Made by a program: the position numbers and the translations under genes. Source: Pseudomonadota bacterium (GTDB lineage Bacteria; Desulfobacterota; Desulfovibrionia; Desulfovibrionales; Desulfovibrionaceae). From it: 14,872 bases of DNA. Under the pieces are notes generated by a model. That model saw only the letters and a program-made list of their open reading frames with translations. It did no database searches and was not told the origin of the DNA. The stretch is taken from contig JAEYOJ010000097.1 in the NCBI GenBank assembly GCA_023411815.1, positions 1 to 14,872 on the forward strand, given 5' to 3'. Shown piece by piece: positions 12,649 to 14,872 of this stretch (within the stretch, counting starts at the first letter, position 1; each line of letters starts with the position of its first letter).

Positions 12649-14721
12649 GTGGCGAGAATTGTACCCATAGGCAGGCAGCGCAATATCGGCATCATGGCTC
12701 ACATCGATGCCGGTAAGACGACTACCACCGAGCGCATTCTTTTTTATACCGGCGTTTCGCACAAGATCGGCGAAGTCCATGACGGCCAGGCCACCATGGA
12801 CTGGATGGTTCAGGAGCAGGAGCGCGGCATCACCATCACCAGTGCCGCCACCACCTGCTACTGGAAGGATCATCGCATAAACATCATCGATACGCCGGGT
12901 CACGTTGACTTCACCATGGAAGTCGAGCGCTCCTTGCGCGTCCTTGACGGCGCCGTGGCCCTCTTCGACGCCGTAGCCGGCGTTCAGCCCCAGTCCGAGA
13001 CCGTCTGGCGCCAGGCTGACCGTTACAGAGTGCCCCGCATCTGCTTCATCAATAAGATGGATCGCATCGGCGCCAGCTTTTTCCGCGCCACCAAGACCAT
13101 CAAGGACCGCCTTGGCGCCAAGCCCGTGCCCCTTCAGCTGCCCATCGGCGCCGAGGATGAGTTCAAGGGCTTGGTAGACCTGGTCATGGGCAAGGCCATC
13201 TATTTCGACGACCAGTCCATGGGCAAGGATTACCGCTACGAGGACATCCCCGCTGATTTGATGGATCAGTACGAGGAGATGCGCCTTGAGCTCATCGAAG
13301 CCATCGCCGAAGAGGACGAGGGCCTCATGGAGAAGTATCTCGGCGGTGAAACTCTCTCCGTTGACGAGATCAAGGCCGGTATTCGCAAGGCCACCATCGC
13401 CATGGCCATCACTCCGGTCCTGTGCGGCTCGGCCTTCAAGAACAAGGGTGTGCAGCCCCTGCTCGACTGCGTGGTCGAGTACCTGCCTTCTCCGCTCGAC
13501 GTGGCCCAGATGGTCGGCGTGGATCCGGACAAGGGCGACAGCATCGTCTGCAAGACCGACGACAACGAGCCCCTGGCCGCGCTGGCTTTCAAGCTCATGA
13601 CCGACCCCTTCGTCGGCCACCTGACCTTCCTGCGTATTTACTCCGGTCACATCGAGACCGGCATGACCGTGCTCAACGCCAACACCGGCAAGAAAGAGCG
13701 CATCGGCCGCCTGCTCAAGATGCACGCCAACAAGCGCGAGGAGATCAAGGAGTCCTGGGCCGGCGATATCGTCGCCGCGGTGGGCCTCAAGGCCGTCTCC
13801 ACCGGCGACACGCTGTGCGATCTCAAGCGTGCCGTGAAGCTCGAGTCACTGACCATTCCCGAGCCGGTCATCGAGGTCGCCATCGAGCCCAAGTCCAAGG
13901 CTGACCGCGATTCGCTTTCGGATGCGCTGGGCAAGCTGGCCAAGGAAGATCCGTCCTTCCGCGTGACCACCGACGAGGAGAGCAACCAGACTCTGATCGC
14001 CGGCATGGGCGAGCTGCACCTCGAAATCATCGTCGACCGCCTGCTGCGCGAGTTCAACGTTAACGCCAATGTGGGCGCTCCGCGCGTGGCCTACCGCGAG
14101 ACCATCACCAAGCCGGTCAAGCAGGACACCAAGTACGCCAAGCAGAGCGGCGGCCGCGGCCAGTACGGCCATGTTGTCCTCGAGGTCTCGCCCAACAGCG
14201 AGAAGGGCTACGAGTTCGTCGACGGCATCAAGGGCGGCGTGATTCCCAAGGAATACATTCCGGCCGTCAACAAGGGTATCATCGACGCCCTCAAGGGCGG
14301 AGTCCTCGCCGGTTATCCGATCGTCGACCTCAAGGTCGAGCTGGTCTTCGGCTCCTACCACGACGTCGACTCTTCGGAGCAGGCTTTCTATATCGCGGGT
14401 TCCATGGCGGTTAAGGAGGCCATCAAGAAGGCCGACCCGATCCTGCTGGAGCCCATCATGTCCGTTGAGATCGTGACTCCCGAGGAGTACCTTGGCGATG
14501 TCATGGGCGATCTGAACGGCCGCCGCGGCCGCGTTTCCGGCATGGAGGCGACCGGCGGCGCACAGGTTATCCGGGCCATGGTGCCACTGTCCGCAATGTT
14601 TGGATACGCCACCGACCTCCGTTCCCGCACCCAGGGTCGGGCGACCTTCACCATGCAGTTCGACCATTATGAGCGGGTGCCCGCCAACTTGGCGGAAGCC
14701 ATCATCAAGAAGCAGCAATAG
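12649..14721 (+). CDS. fusA: Translation elongation factor G
   Basis: This 690-residue GTPase moves tRNAs and mRNA through the ribosome and helps recycle it. The G domain is complete: AHIDAGKTTTTE (P loop, residues 17-28), RGITITSA (switch I), DTPGHVDF (81-88), NKMD (135-138) and CGSAFKNKGVQ. Later domains follow without a break, including the SGGRGQYGHV segment of domain IV and the GRRGRVSGME segment of domain V, which speaks for a true EF-G. The start codon is GTG at 12649, with GGGAG about 9 nt upstream and the standard MARIVPI start. It is 16 nt after rpsG and 12 nt before tuf, so it is in the same operon. Confidence 0.98.
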   Translation: MARIVPIGRQRNIGIMAHIDAGKTTTTERILFYTGVSHKIGEVHDGQATMDWMVQEQERGITITSAATTCYWKDHRINIIDTPGHVDFTMEVERSLRVLDGAVALFDAVAGVQPQSETVWRQADRYRVPRICFINKMDRIGASFFRATKTIKDRLGAKPVPLQLPIGAEDEFKGLVDLVMGKAIYFDDQSMGKDYRYEDIPADLMDQYEEMRLELIEAIAEEDEGLMEKYLGGETLSVDEIKAGIRKATIAMAITPVLCGSAFKNKGVQPLLDCVVEYLPSPLDVAQMVGVDPDKGDSIVCKTDDNEPLAALAFKLMTDPFVGHLTFLRIYSGHIETGMTVLNANTGKKERIGRLLKMHANKREEIKESWAGDIVAAVGLKAVSTGDTLCDLKRAVKLESLTIPEPVIEVAIEPKSKADRDSLSDALGKLAKEDPSFRVTTDEESNQTLIAGMGELHLEIIVDRLLREFNVNANVGAPRVAYRETITKPVKQDTKYAKQSGGRGQYGHVVLEVSPNSEKGYEFVDGIKGGVIPKEYIPAVNKGIIDALKGGVLAGYPIVDLKVELVFGSYHDVDSSEQAFYIAGSMAVKEAIKKADPILLEPIMSVEIVTPEEYLGDVMGDLNGRRGRVSGMEATGGAQVIRAMVPLSAMFGYATDLRSRTQGRATFTMQFDHYERVPANLAEAIIKKQQ

Positions 14722-14733
14722 GGGGTACTCACC

Positions 14734-14872
14734 ATGGGTAAAGCAAAATTCGAGCGGAAGAAGCCGCACGTAAACATCGGCACCATCGGTCACATCGACC
14801 ATGGCAAGACCACGCTGACGGCCGCCATCACCAAGACCCTGTCCATGAAGGGCTGGGCCCAGTTCACGGGCT
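14734..14872 (+). CDS. tuf: Elongation factor Tu (5' part, cut by the window end)
   Basis: The first 46 codons are visible. They read MGKAKFERKKPHVNIGTIGHI and continue through the P loop GHIDHGKT (19-26), diagnostic of EF-Tu, which delivers aminoacyl-tRNA to the ribosome as a GTP complex. An AGGGGG ribosome binding site lies 8 nt before the ATG. It follows fusA by 12 nt in the usual str operon order. The rest is outside the window. Confidence 0.96.
   Translation, partial: MGKAKFERKKPHVNIGTIGHIDHGKTTLTAAITKTLSMKGWAQFTG

Noticed and set aside
12475..14802. Long minus-strand frames opposite rpsG, fusA and tuf
   Set aside because: They cross several certain genes and have no recognisable domain.
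1..14872. CRISPR arrays, insertion sequences, tRNA or rRNA genes, prophage or defence genes
   Set aside because: I saw no regularly spaced repeats, transposase or integrase motifs, tRNA T-loop patterns or defence-type domains; every long stretch is explained by core metabolism, sensing or translation genes.

Overview
The window is bacterial chromosome, GC-rich and gene-dense, from an anaerobic sulfate reducer of the Desulfovibrionaceae. The best clue is the pyruvate:ferredoxin oxidoreductase. Its cluster cysteines, TPP aspartate and C-terminal cysteine pair fall at the residue numbers I recall for the crystallised Desulfovibrio (Desulfocurvibacter) africanus enzyme. I read the organism as a close relative of that species; this is from memory, not a search.

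Layout, left to right. (1) Bases 1-56, minus strand: the first 18 codons of a membrane protein, probably a second lactate permease. (2) 57-356: a spacer with a short palindrome and a weak hairpin. (3) 357-1991, minus: an LctP-type lactate permease. (4) 1992-2154: a spacer with two hairpins. (5) 2155-5865, minus: pyruvate:ferredoxin oxidoreductase (por). (6) 5866-6354: a regulatory region with a good sigma-54 promoter, an overlapping sigma-70-like promoter, a 14-bp perfect palindrome, a candidate enhancer site and a long structured leader. (7) 6355-7815, minus: an NtrC-type sigma-54 response regulator. (8) 7812-11291, minus: a hybrid sensor histidine kinase with a periplasmic ABC_sub_bind-like sensor and three PAS-like domains; it overlaps the regulator by ATGA. 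(9) 11292-11777: a divergent intergenic region with the str promoter and a leader of about 285 nt. (10) 11778-14872, plus: the str operon, rpsL-rpsG-fusA-tuf, with tuf cut by the window end.

The minus-strand genes make one functional story: kinase and regulator sense an organic ligand, the regulator activates the sigma-54 promoter, and por plus permease(s) import lactate and oxidise the resulting pyruvate to acetyl-CoA and reduced ferredoxin. The order matches the lactate utilisation (luo) region of D. vulgaris, where the LurR regulator lies beside por. The str operon is an unrelated housekeeping neighbour.

I see no clearly new defence, mobile or CRISPR-like system. The points most worth a second look are the promoter architecture and leader of por, the tandem permease, the kinase's domain plan and the long str leader with a possible 30-codon ORF.
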